NCBI GenBank assembly: GCA_937915865.1
Contig: CALGIG010000106.1
Span: forward strand, 1 to 64,000
DNA: 64,000 nucleotides
Reading direction: 5' to 3'
DNA from: an uncultured Prolixibacteraceae bacterium
GTDB taxonomy: Bacteria; Bacteroidota; Bacteroidia; Bacteroidales; Prolixibacteraceae
This document shows positions 17,346 to 25,703 of this stretch, one piece after another (position 1 is the first letter of the stretch; each line of letters starts with the position of its first letter). The translations under genes and the position numbers were made by a program. The notes beneath the pieces are model-generated. The model searched no databases. It worked only from the letters and a program-made list of their open reading frames with translations, and was not told the DNA's origin.

Positions 17346-19103
17346 ATGAAATACTTTTCTCTTGACAAACTATTCTCTCTGGTCTTTGGACTTGTGGTCT
17401 TCTGGTTTTTCGCCTTTCTGTATCCGTTCCACCTGAATTATCAGGAGCAATACCAGATGTTCTTGTTTTCGGTGGATTATTTCCGGAGCTTTTTTGCAAA
17501 GCCGGGCGGAATAAGCGATTACACCGGGAATTTCTTCACGCAGTTTTATTTTTATTCCTGGGTTGGGGCGATTATTATCGCTGTTTCGCTGGTGTTGTTG
17601 CAGCGGGCAGTTTGGTTTATTTCCCGAAAATTAGAAGCAAAATCTGTTTTCTTTCCACTCTCGGCCATTCCGTCATTGATGTATTGGGGGCTGCTTTGCG
17701 ACGAAAATTATTTGCTTGGGGGCTTAATCGCTTTGCTTTGGGTTGCCGGTTTTATAACAACTTATTCCATCCTGAAATCTGCCAAAATTAGGATGCTTTT
17801 TGTCTGGATTTCCATTCCGGTTTTGTTTTGGATGGCAGGCGGCGCCTTTCTGTTGCTGTTGCTGTTTGCCTTTGTTTACGAAATCCTGAAACGTGAATCG
17901 AAAATCGCTGAACTTTCCGTCTGGTTTGTCATTTCAGCTATTTTGTCGTACGCTATTCCTACCCTTTGTAAGTCGCTGTTTCTGCAATATCCGCTGAGAG
18001 AGGTTTGGATTGGGACCAACTATTTCCGTTTCCCGGTAAATATCCCAATTTCGGTGGGGATCATTGTCGTTTCAGTAGTTGTGATTCCTTTTGCGCTTTA
18101 TTATTTGTCGAAATTTATCCGGAAAGACAATTCGAAGACTCTGATTGCTGGCCAGTTAATCGTGATAGTTTTGGGCGGTTATTTCCTGATTTCGCATTCG
18201 GCGGATATGAGTAAGGAAGAAGTAATGGCTTACGATTTTAATTGCCGGATGCGGCGCTGGGATCAAATTATTGCCATGGCCGACAAAAAGACTCCGACAA
18301 CTCCGCTTTCGGTAACTTGTTTGAACCTGGCACTGGCCAAGGAAGATTTGCTTGGCGAACGGATGTTCAATTATTTTCAGAAAGGAATTGGCGGTTTGAT
18401 GCCTGATTTTGTGCGCGACTATACCATTCCGATGATTGCAGGCGAGGTTTATTACCATTTGGGCTTTGTGAATACGGCTCAGCGATACGCTTTTGAAGCG
18501 ATGGAGGCTTTGCCCGATTACCAGAAAAGCTCACGCGCTATCATGCGTCTGGCCGAAACCAATATTATTAATGGCAACTATGCGGTGGCCGAAAAATACC
18601 TGCATTTGCTTCAGAAAACGTTCTACTACAAGCATTGGGCAAACAATGCGCTGGCAACCATGAAAGATGAAAAGCTGATTGCGCAGCATCCCGAATGGGG
18701 CACTTTGCGAAAGTATCGTACGCAGGAAGATTTTCTGTTCAGCGAAGGTGAAAAGGAAATGATGCTTGGAGTGCTTTTTAAACAAGCCCGGACGAACCGG
18801 ATTGCCTTCGAATACCTGATGGCCTGCACCTTATTAACCAAAGATTTGAAGCATTTCCTGCAATATTTTCCGCTGAGTGAGTCGTTGAATTACCGCGCCA
18901 TTCCGAAGAGTTACCAGGAAGCGCTTTATTACGCCTGGGTAACTACAAACAAAGACGGTTCGCGCGATATTCCATATCCAATCAGCAACGGAGTGAAGCA
19001 ACGGTTTCAGTTGTTCCAGAAAATGCCGGGGCAAGCCAATACGCCTTCGTACAAAAACGACTATTCAGACACTTACTGGTATTATCTTTATTTTGTAAAC
19101 TAG
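17346..19103 (+). CDS. DUF6057-like polytopic membrane protein, module 2
   Basis: A 585-residue paralogue of the proteins at 13830 and 20599. About eight hydrophobic segments cover residues 10-285, with the shared first-loop motif KPGGISDYTGNFFTQF around 54-70 and WMAGGAFLLL around 162. A soluble helical tail follows (AQRYAFEAMEALPDYQKSS; RLAETNIINGNYAVAEKYL; QEALYYAWV) that looks like TPR hairpins. It ends in DTYWYYLYF. Its stop codon TAG is directly followed by the next gene. No catalytic motif was recognised. It is probably an inner-membrane partner of the CxxCH propeller lipoprotein. Confidence 0.7.
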   Translation: MKYFSLDKLFSLVFGLVVFWFFAFLYPFHLNYQEQYQMFLFSVDYFRSFFAKPGGISDYTGNFFTQFYFYSWVGAIIIAVSLVLLQRAVWFISRKLEAKSVFFPLSAIPSLMYWGLLCDENYLLGGLIALLWVAGFITTYSILKSAKIRMLFVWISIPVLFWMAGGAFLLLLLFAFVYEILKRESKIAELSVWFVISAILSYAIPTLCKSLFLQYPLREVWIGTNYFRFPVNIPISVGIIVVSVVVIPFALYYLSKFIRKDNSKTLIAGQLIVIVLGGYFLISHSADMSKEEVMAYDFNCRMRRWDQIIAMADKKTPTTPLSVTCLNLALAKEDLLGERMFNYFQKGIGGLMPDFVRDYTIPMIAGEVYYHLGFVNTAQRYAFEAMEALPDYQKSSRAIMRLAETNIINGNYAVAEKYLHLLQKTFYYKHWANNALATMKDEKLIAQHPEWGTLRKYRTQEDFLFSEGEKEMMLGVLFKQARTNRIAFEYLMACTLLTKDLKHFLQYFPLSESLNYRAIPKSYQEALYYAWVTTNKDGSRDIPYPISNGVKQRFQLFQKMPGQANTPSYKNDYSDTYWYYLYFVN

Positions 19104-19109
19104 TTGACT

Positions 19110-20573
19110 ATGAGTAAAATTAGCATATTTCATCTCGTTTTTTTTCTGGGTGTTCTGGTCGGATGTGGCGGAAAAGTCAATCCGGGCGATGTTTCCAAAG
19201 AAAAACCGAAGCTTTTCCCCGATTATGTCGATGTGACCATTCCGTCAACAATTGCGCCATTGAATTTCAAGGCTCAGGGCGACTATTCGGCCATTGATGC
19301 GGTGTTTGAAGGGAAAGCTGGTAAATCTATTCGTGTTCAGGATAGTAAGGAAATTTGTATTCCGGCCTCTGATTGGAGCGAATTGCTGGAAGCCACCAAA
19401 GGCGACAGCCTGAAAGTGACCGTTTCGGTAAAACAGCACGACCGTTGGAAACAATATGCCTCGTTCAGGATACATGTGAGTGAAACGCCCATCGATTATG
19501 GATTGGTGTACCGCCTGATTGCTCCCGGTTACGAGGTGTACAGTAAAATGGGCATTTACCAACGCAACCTTTCTACCTTCGATCAAAGTCCGGTTGTTGA
19601 AAATACATTGATTCCGGGAAGTTGTGTCAATTGCCATTCGTTCAAACTGACCGATCCTAAAAACATGAATTTCCACGTTCGCGGCAAGAAAGGCGGAACA
19701 ATCCTGATAACCGATGGAAAAATGAATGCGTTGATGACCAAAACCGATAAAACCATGTCGAATTTTGTGTATCCGTTCTGGCATCCGTCGGGCAATTACC
19801 TGGCTTATTCGGTGAACAATACGCACCAGGTTTTTCACGAGGAAAAAGGCAAACGTGTTGAGGTGGGCGACGTGGCTTCAGACGTGGTGGTTTACGACGT
19901 GAAGAAAAACGAGGCCTTGGGTACCAAACTCCTGATGCAGGACAGTATTTTCGAAACATTCCCTTCGTTTTCGCCGGATGGAAAGTCGCTCTATTTCTGC
20001 CGCGCAGCCCACAAAAAGATGCCTGACAAATACAACGAAGTGCGCTATAATCTTTGCCGCATAGCTTTTAATCCTGAAAATGGTTCGTTTGGCGACAAGA
20101 TCGACACCTTGTTCAATGCAACAGCGATCAATAAAAGTGTCACCTTTCCGCGCCCTTCGCCTGATGGCAAATACATCATGTTCACGCTGGTTGATTACGG
20201 AAACTTCTCGATTTGGCACAAGGAAGCCGATTTGTACCTGCTTGACCTGAAAACCGGGCAAACCCGCTGCATCGATGAGGTGAACAGCGATAATACCGAA
20301 AGTTACCACTCGTGGTCGTCGAACTCGCGTTGGTTTGTATTCAGCAGCCGCCGCATCGATGGTTTATACACCCGTCCGTTTATTGCTTACCTCGACGAAA
20401 ATGGCAAGGCCCGCAAACCTTTCCTTTTGCCACAGGCCAACACCGATTATTACGACCAGTTGCTGTACTCGTTCAATATTCCTGAGTTTGTCAGCGGAAA
20501 AGTTGAGGTTGATCCAAACCAGGTAGATCAGTTGCTAGATTCGGGAATTAAAAAGGTGACGTTCAAACAATAA
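19110..20573 (+). CDS. TolB/PD40-like propeller lipoprotein with CxxCH motif, module 2
   Basis: From the ATG at 19110 (TTG at 19104 is also possible) a 487-residue lipoprotein with lipobox VGC followed by GGK. The domain order matches its paralogues: an N-terminal strand-rich region starting FPDYVDVTIPSTIAPLNF, a CVNCH motif (codons 19623-19637) followed by MNFHVRGKKGGT, then PD40-like repeats (FETFPSFSPDGKSLYFCR, FPRPSPDGKYIMFTLVDYG, YHSWSSNSRWFVFSSRR). The start is 6 nt after the stop of its membrane partner, strong evidence for translational coupling. Localisation to the outer side of a membrane and haem binding are inferences from lipobox and motif. Confidence 0.75.
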   Translation: MSKISIFHLVFFLGVLVGCGGKVNPGDVSKEKPKLFPDYVDVTIPSTIAPLNFKAQGDYSAIDAVFEGKAGKSIRVQDSKEICIPASDWSELLEATKGDSLKVTVSVKQHDRWKQYASFRIHVSETPIDYGLVYRLIAPGYEVYSKMGIYQRNLSTFDQSPVVENTLIPGSCVNCHSFKLTDPKNMNFHVRGKKGGTILITDGKMNALMTKTDKTMSNFVYPFWHPSGNYLAYSVNNTHQVFHEEKGKRVEVGDVASDVVVYDVKKNEALGTKLLMQDSIFETFPSFSPDGKSLYFCRAAHKKMPDKYNEVRYNLCRIAFNPENGSFGDKIDTLFNATAINKSVTFPRPSPDGKYIMFTLVDYGNFSIWHKEADLYLLDLKTGQTRCIDEVNSDNTESYHSWSSNSRWFVFSSRRIDGLYTRPFIAYLDENGKARKPFLLPQANTDYYDQLLYSFNIPEFVSGKVEVDPNQVDQLLDSGIKKVTFKQ

Positions 20574-20598
20574 ATTTTTGATAGACGCGCAAAGCAAG

Positions 20599-22392
20599 AT
20601 GAACCTGAAAAAATACATATCGTCGTTTGTTTCAACAGCATTCTTTGCAATGTTGGTGGTTTTCTGGGAATTCTTCTACCCGAATCACCTCATTCAGAAA
20701 GAACAGATGCAGTTGTTTATGACCGATTGGGATTATTTCATTCAGCATTTGTCGGTTCCGGGCGGATTTGCAACTTATTTGGGCGAGTTTTTTACCCAGT
20801 TTTTCCTGTTCACAATGGCGGGTGCCTGGATTGTTAGCATCGTATTATTTTCAATCTACTTTGGTGTAAAATGTTTGCTAAGGCGTTTGTTTGGTTCCCG
20901 ATTCAGCCTGCTGGCATTTGTTCCGGCAATAGCTTATCTCTTTTTGCTTTGCAACGATTTCTATTATTTGTCGGGAGCAATCGCGGTTAGCCTTTCTGTT
21001 TGGGCTGTTGTTGGTTACCTGAAAATAAAATCGCCTGCCAGCCGCGCTGTCGTTGGTTTTGTAGGAATACCATTTCTCTATTGGTTTTTAGGCGGCGCTT
21101 ATGTGCTTTTCGGAATTTCCGTAATTGCCTCCGAGTTGGTTATTCGTTTCAGTAAAGAAAGTGGTTTGAACCCAATGAAATCGCTGGTTTTATACATTGC
21201 CGCCTGCATGATTTGGGGAGTCGCAATTCCTCTGTTCGCCCACCGTTTTCTGTTGCTCGACACGCTTTTGCAAAGTTTTGCTTCATCTGCCTACTATAAA
21301 TTCACTCTTGCATTTCCCATTTACCTGAAACTGATTTTCGCATCGGTTCCGGCGATCATTCTTTTACATTTTGTTTTCCTGAAACTTTCAGAAAAAATCA
21401 GGCTGATTATGCAACTTGGATTTGGCCTAATGCTGATTGGAACGCTGTTTTTAGGATTCAAAAAAGTGCCGGTTTTTGCCGAAGAAAAGGAAATGATGTA
21501 CAGCAACCTGGTAAATAAACAGGATTGGACCGAAATCATTAAACAGGCTGAAAGAGAATTACCCAAAGGACAACAAGAAAAGCTGGCATTGACTCTGGCC
21601 TTAGGACGAACCGGGCAGTTGAGTTCGCGCCTGTTTGCCTTTAGTCCGACGCAGAGCGACTTTTTCATCCCCTATAAAGTACACGGAATGGCGCCGCTCA
21701 TCGCTAACGAGCCTTATTTTTATCTTGGCTTCGTCAACTTCTCGCAAATGCTGGCGATGGAATCCATCGACTCGTCGCCCGATGCAGTGATGCCCGTTCG
21801 TGCAGTGAAACGCTATGCCGAAACCTGCATCATAACCGGGCAATACGATGTGGCAGTCCGATTTTTAACTTTACTGAAAAGGACTTTGTTTTACCGCAAT
21901 TGGGCAACCAAAGCTTCGGAATATTTATACAACGACGAAAAAGTGAAAGCTCATCCGTTGTGGGGAAAACTTCGCGCCAGTCAGCCAAAAGACGAATTTT
22001 ATTACCAGTCGGACCAGATGGATGCGATGCTCTTTTTGTTGCTGAGAAGCAATTCGCAAAATCGCATGGCTTATGAGTACCTGATGTCGTCGTACCTTTT
22101 GCAAAAGGATTTGGACAAGTTCCTGGAATTTCTGCCACTGGTAAAGTCGATGAATTATCCTGAGTTGCCGTTGGTATTTCAGGAAGCGTTGGCTTATACC
22201 AGAACGTTGCTGACGGATTGGCCTGACGCTTTGAAAGCCTATCCAATAAGCGATAACGTGAGTAAGCGCATTGAGTTGTATGCTAACGCGTTTAATTCAG
22301 GTGGAAATAAAAATGCGGCTGCAATGAAACAGTCGTTTGGAAGTACGTATTGGTATTACGTTCATTTTTCTGAACCGAATGGAAAGAATTAA
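20599..22392 (+). CDS. DUF6057-like polytopic membrane protein, module 3
   Basis: A 597-residue paralogue, started at the ATG at 20599 rather than the TTG at 20578. It has the same architecture as the other two: about eight hydrophobic segments in residues 1-285, the loop motif VPGGFATYLGEFFTQFF, a glycine-rich FLGGAYVLFG segment near 165, and a helical tail (AVKRYAETCIITGQYDVAVRFL; FQEALAYTRTLL) ending in STYWYYVHF. It overlaps the following lipoprotein start by 14 nt, indicating coupled translation. Function is not recognised. Confidence 0.7.
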   Translation: MNLKKYISSFVSTAFFAMLVVFWEFFYPNHLIQKEQMQLFMTDWDYFIQHLSVPGGFATYLGEFFTQFFLFTMAGAWIVSIVLFSIYFGVKCLLRRLFGSRFSLLAFVPAIAYLFLLCNDFYYLSGAIAVSLSVWAVVGYLKIKSPASRAVVGFVGIPFLYWFLGGAYVLFGISVIASELVIRFSKESGLNPMKSLVLYIAACMIWGVAIPLFAHRFLLLDTLLQSFASSAYYKFTLAFPIYLKLIFASVPAIILLHFVFLKLSEKIRLIMQLGFGLMLIGTLFLGFKKVPVFAEEKEMMYSNLVNKQDWTEIIKQAERELPKGQQEKLALTLALGRTGQLSSRLFAFSPTQSDFFIPYKVHGMAPLIANEPYFYLGFVNFSQMLAMESIDSSPDAVMPVRAVKRYAETCIITGQYDVAVRFLTLLKRTLFYRNWATKASEYLYNDEKVKAHPLWGKLRASQPKDEFYYQSDQMDAMLFLLLRSNSQNRMAYEYLMSSYLLQKDLDKFLEFLPLVKSMNYPELPLVFQEALAYTRTLLTDWPDALKAYPISDNVSKRIELYANAFNSGGNKNAAAMKQSFGSTYWYYVHFSEPNGKN

Positions 22393-23854
22393 AATCATAT
22401 CGCTACTCCTGATTGTGGTTTTGCTGGCAGCCTGTTCGGCCCGGAAGCCGCAGAATGCAAAGGATGCAGGCTTTTTGCCGCCGGTATTTCCAGCGCAAAA
22501 CGGAGCAACAATTCCGTGTAATATTGCACCAATCAATTTCATGCTGACTCAACCGTGTGACCGGCTATTTCTTTCGGTAAAAGGGAAAAGTAGTGTTTGG
22601 GAGAGCGGTTTCGAGGGACTGAAAACAACAATTCCTGAAAAGGATTGGCAAAAGTTTCTGGCAGCCAATTCAGGAGACAGCATATCTTTTACGGTGTATG
22701 CTTTTCAGGACAAAAATTGGATTAAATACAAGCCGTTCAGCTATTTTGTTTCGCCCGATCCGGTTGATGAGTATTTGGTTTATCGGCTCATTCATCCCGG
22801 TTATCAAACCTGGAACGCCATGGGTATTTACCAGCGGCATCTCACCGGATTCAGGCAGGAAACAGTGATTGATAGCAAGCTGATGCCACAGTCGTGCATG
22901 AACTGTCATTCGATGGCCAACCACAATCCCGACAACATGATGATTCACCTGCGCGAAAACAATGCCGGAACATTCCTGGTGAAAAAGGGGAAAATTGAAA
23001 AACTGATTACCAAAACGCCGAACACCTTTTCGAGTGTTTCGTTCCCGTACTGGCATCCATCGGCTAAGTTTATCGCCTATTCCATCAACAAGGTGCGGCA
23101 GTTATTCCCGGCCTCAGGGCAGGAGCGGGCCCATGCTTTCGATGGCGAATCGGATATGGTAATTTACGACGTGGATAAAAACGAGTTTTTCACTTCACCC
23201 CTGCTTTTTTCGAAAGAAGCTTACGAGTCGTCACCTTGCTTTTCTCCTGATGGGAAAACGCTTTATTTCATAACTGCGCCGGCAGTTCCCATGCCAAAAG
23301 AGGAGAAAAATATCAGGTACAGCCTTTGTTCCATTGCTTTCGACGCTGCAACCGCCAAACTGGGGAATAAAGTTGATACGCTGATTTCGGCAAAGAAGCT
23401 GCAGAAAAGTGTTGCGTTCCCAAGAGTTTCGCCCGATGGAAAACATATTCTGGTTACGTTGACCGATCATGGCAATTTCCCTGCATACAATAAAGACGCT
23501 GATTTGTATATGTACCACCTGGCTGATGCGACACTTGAAAAACTGGATGTGCTGAACAGTCCGGATGTGGAGAGTTATCATTCGTGGTCGTCAACTGGAC
23601 GATGGATCGTATTCAGCAGTCGCAGGCTGGATGGGCTTTACATGAATTGCTATCTGGCTCATGTCGATGAAAAAGGCAATCCACAGAAGCCAATTTTGCT
23701 TCCGCAGGAAGATGCGGCATTTTATAAGAATTTCCTGTTTTCGTTCAATCTTCCGGAATTTGCGGTAAAAAAAGTGGATTTCGACCGGTACGAGTTTGAA
23801 AAAGTAGCCAAAAAAACGGCAGGTTCGCAGGTAAGTTTTGATAATTACCATTAA
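22379..23854 (+). CDS. TolB/PD40-like propeller lipoprotein with CxxCH motif, module 3
   Basis: From the ATG at 22379 a 491-residue lipoprotein (MERIKIISLLLIVVLLAAC, Cys19). The TTG at 22337 is rejected because it would not give a proper signal peptide. The CMNCH motif is encoded at 22895-22909 and followed by NMMIHLREN, so the Cys pair and the downstream Met-x-His-Leu/Val-Arg pattern are kept in all three copies. Propeller repeats resemble TolB/PD40 (YESSPCFSPDGKTLYFIT, FPRVSPDGKHILVTLTDHG, YHSWSSTGRWIVFSSRR). This is the last member of the tandem array; the spacer behind it holds structured repeats. Confidence 0.75.
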   Translation: MERIKIISLLLIVVLLAACSARKPQNAKDAGFLPPVFPAQNGATIPCNIAPINFMLTQPCDRLFLSVKGKSSVWESGFEGLKTTIPEKDWQKFLAANSGDSISFTVYAFQDKNWIKYKPFSYFVSPDPVDEYLVYRLIHPGYQTWNAMGIYQRHLTGFRQETVIDSKLMPQSCMNCHSMANHNPDNMMIHLRENNAGTFLVKKGKIEKLITKTPNTFSSVSFPYWHPSAKFIAYSINKVRQLFPASGQERAHAFDGESDMVIYDVDKNEFFTSPLLFSKEAYESSPCFSPDGKTLYFITAPAVPMPKEEKNIRYSLCSIAFDAATAKLGNKVDTLISAKKLQKSVAFPRVSPDGKHILVTLTDHGNFPAYNKDADLYMYHLADATLEKLDVLNSPDVESYHSWSSTGRWIVFSSRRLDGLYMNCYLAHVDEKGNPQKPILLPQEDAAFYKNFLFSFNLPEFAVKKVDFDRYEFEKVAKKTAGSQVSFDNYH

Positions 23855-24160
23855 CTGCCTCCCCTCCGCCAGCAAATTGCAGTCGGACAAGCAACTCCCT
23901 CTTAAGGAGTGGACATGAGGAAAAAGGATGCAAAGGCCGGGTTTTACCCTGGAAGGGTTAAATATCAATAACCCCGGGTTTCAACCCGGGGTAAAGGATG
24001 GCAGGGAAAACCGTCCGCGAGAATATGTTCGGAAAAGAAATTCTCTTCTGTCGGACGGAATAATGGTTTTGATGGACAGGAAATAAAATAGTTGCACAAA
24101 AAAATACGATAAATCATTTGCAAACAATAAAAATACAAGTAGGTTTAAAACGCGTTTGAG
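23855..24160. other. Gap after module 3: two structured repeats
   Basis: No gene seen. It holds a weak CCTCCCC-type copy (about 23860-23905), an ACCCCGGGTT-TC-AACCCGGGGT palindrome (about 23972-23994) and an extended stem at 24011-24058. In that stem CCGTCCG (24011-24017) pairs with CGGACGG (24052-24058), and inside it GAGAAT (24019-24024) pairs with ATTCTC (24040-24045). Either could serve as a terminator for the array. Confidence 0.55.
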
Positions 24161-25348
24161 ATGAGAGAAGGAAAAATTAAAGTGAATCAGGGAGTAATGA
24201 TAAAACCTCAATATCAGATTTTTAATTCAGAGGGTGTTGGATCGTTCGAAGAACAATGGAACGACTGCTTAGATAGTTTATTGCTATTTATGGAAGCAAA
24301 TCCGGTGCAAAAGCCATTTGTTGTGCGTGTTTTTATTGCCGCCAACAATCAGGAACAATATAACAATCGTTCGAATTTGATCAAACATCGGATGGATTCG
24401 TTGGGTATTCCATTTAGCGTTTTGGCCGAGGCGCCCGAATCACCTAATCTGGTATTGGTTGAAGCAGGGTTTATCAATTCTTCGATTCACCAGCTTGAAT
24501 ACGGAAATGCTGCCGGGATAAAGTACTGCAAGATAGAATCATCGGGTTACGCCGAATATTGGCTGGCAGGTGTAGAAGGTGAGGAAGAATCCCTGGCCGA
24601 AAATGCGCTCAATGCTTTTGCCCGTCTGCTTCAGGCTTTTCTGCATCTGGGCATTGGTTTTGACCAGATTTACCGCCAATGGAACTACGTGGAGCAAATA
24701 TTCGGGATTCAGCAAATAGATGGACATTTGCGCCAAAACTACCAGGTATTTAATGAAGCAAGGGCAGAATATTATTCCAAATACCTTACTGTTACAGGCT
24801 TTCCGGCTGCTACAGGGATTGGTACTGCCTTTAACGGAGTAACAATAGAATGTATGGCAGTTGTTTGTGATGATGATTTTAAGACCATTGCCATCAGCAA
24901 TCCGAAACAAACCAATTCGTACAAGTACGGGCAGGATGTTTTGAAAGGTGAACCTCAAAAAAGAGCCAGACAGAACCAACCTCCGCAATTTGAACGTGCC
25001 CGTTTAATGACCGACGGCGCTTCGTCGCGCTTGTTCGTTTCAGGAACTGCCTCAATTATAGGGCAGGAAACCATTGGTGTCGGCGACATTGAAATGCAAA
25101 CCCGTGTCACCATTGCCAATATTCAATCGCTGGTTTGCGAAGAAAACCTTCGCGCTCATCATCTCCAACTGGATGCAATACCAGATAAATATGCTTATGT
25201 GCGGGTATATGTAAAGAATGCTGAAGATATTCCTGTTGTAAAAGCGATCTGCAGGGGACATTATAAGGATGTTCCGGTAACCTTTGTTCAGGCTGATATT
25301 TGCCGTGCTGATTTATTGGTGGAGATTGAAGCTGAAATGGTAAGCTGA
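24161..25348 (+). CDS. Chorismatase/Rid-like protein (FkbO/Hyg5/XanB2 type), orphan
   Basis: A 395-residue protein. The C-terminal half (about 200-395) resembles the chorismatase branch of the Rid/YjgF superfamily: FPAATGIG, then FERARLM, RLFVSGTASIIG, TIGVGDIEMQTRVTIANIQSL and a final Rid-like VYVKNAEDIPVVKAI fold. Known members hydrolyse chorismate to hydroxybenzoate or dihydrobenzoate products. The N-terminal half is not assignable. No aryl-polyene or siderophore genes lie nearby, so the product's use is unknown. Starts at 24161 or 24197 (second ATG) are both possible. Downstream are four GC-rich repeats. Confidence 0.6.
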   Translation: MREGKIKVNQGVMIKPQYQIFNSEGVGSFEEQWNDCLDSLLLFMEANPVQKPFVVRVFIAANNQEQYNNRSNLIKHRMDSLGIPFSVLAEAPESPNLVLVEAGFINSSIHQLEYGNAAGIKYCKIESSGYAEYWLAGVEGEEESLAENALNAFARLLQAFLHLGIGFDQIYRQWNYVEQIFGIQQIDGHLRQNYQVFNEARAEYYSKYLTVTGFPAATGIGTAFNGVTIECMAVVCDDDFKTIAISNPKQTNSYKYGQDVLKGEPQKRARQNQPPQFERARLMTDGASSRLFVSGTASIIGQETIGVGDIEMQTRVTIANIQSLVCEENLRAHHLQLDAIPDKYAYVRVYVKNAEDIPVVKAICRGHYKDVPVTFVQADICRADLLVEIEAEMVS

Positions 25349-25349
25349 A

Positions 25350-25569
25350 AGCCTCTCCCAACCCCTCCAACGGAGGGGAGAAGAACAGCCCCACCCAGCC
25401 TCCCCAAGGGGGAGGAGAAAAGAACGGTTCCTATCGCATTAACTTTTAATATTCATAGTCAAATCTTATTCGTTGCGTTCTTTTAAGTCTCCCCTTCGGG
25501 GAGATTTAGAGGGGCTTCCTCTTTCTCTCTTTAAGTCCTCCCTTTTGGGGAGGGTTTGGGTGGGGCTTA
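25350..25569. repeat. Cluster of four GC-rich palindromic repeats before the GH31 gene
   Basis: Copies at about 25350-25381, 25387-25419, 25487-25518 and 25531-25569, in both orientations, with cores such as CCCCTCCAACGGAGGGG, CCTCCCCAAGGGGGAGG, TCTCCCCTTCGGGGAGA and CCTCCCTTTTGGGGAGGG. They occupy most of the 355-bp gap upstream of the GH31 gene. No gene lies here. Confidence 0.8.
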
Positions 25570-25640
25570 TTAATTGTATGATTGATTGGTAAATAACTGC
25601 AAAAATTTTGCTAATTGTTTTATTTACAAAAAGACTTGAT

Positions 25641-25648
25641 TAGATTTG
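25641..25648 (+). promoter_or_regulatory. Candidate -7 box (TAGATTTG) upstream of GH31
   Basis: TAGATTTG fits TAnnTTTG and would start transcription about 50 nt before the ATG. A TTG lies upstream at slightly longer than ideal spacing, so support is modest. Confidence 0.35.
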
Positions 25649-25703
25649 CATTTCTAAACTTGAAAATTTCCCTAAAATACAATAAACATAAATCTCATTG
25701 AAA

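Noticed and set aside
19245..19838. 197-codon minus-strand frame inside module 2 propeller gene
   Set aside because: Long but fully antisense to a clear lipoprotein gene; similar antisense frames appear in the paralogous genes, reflecting codon bias.
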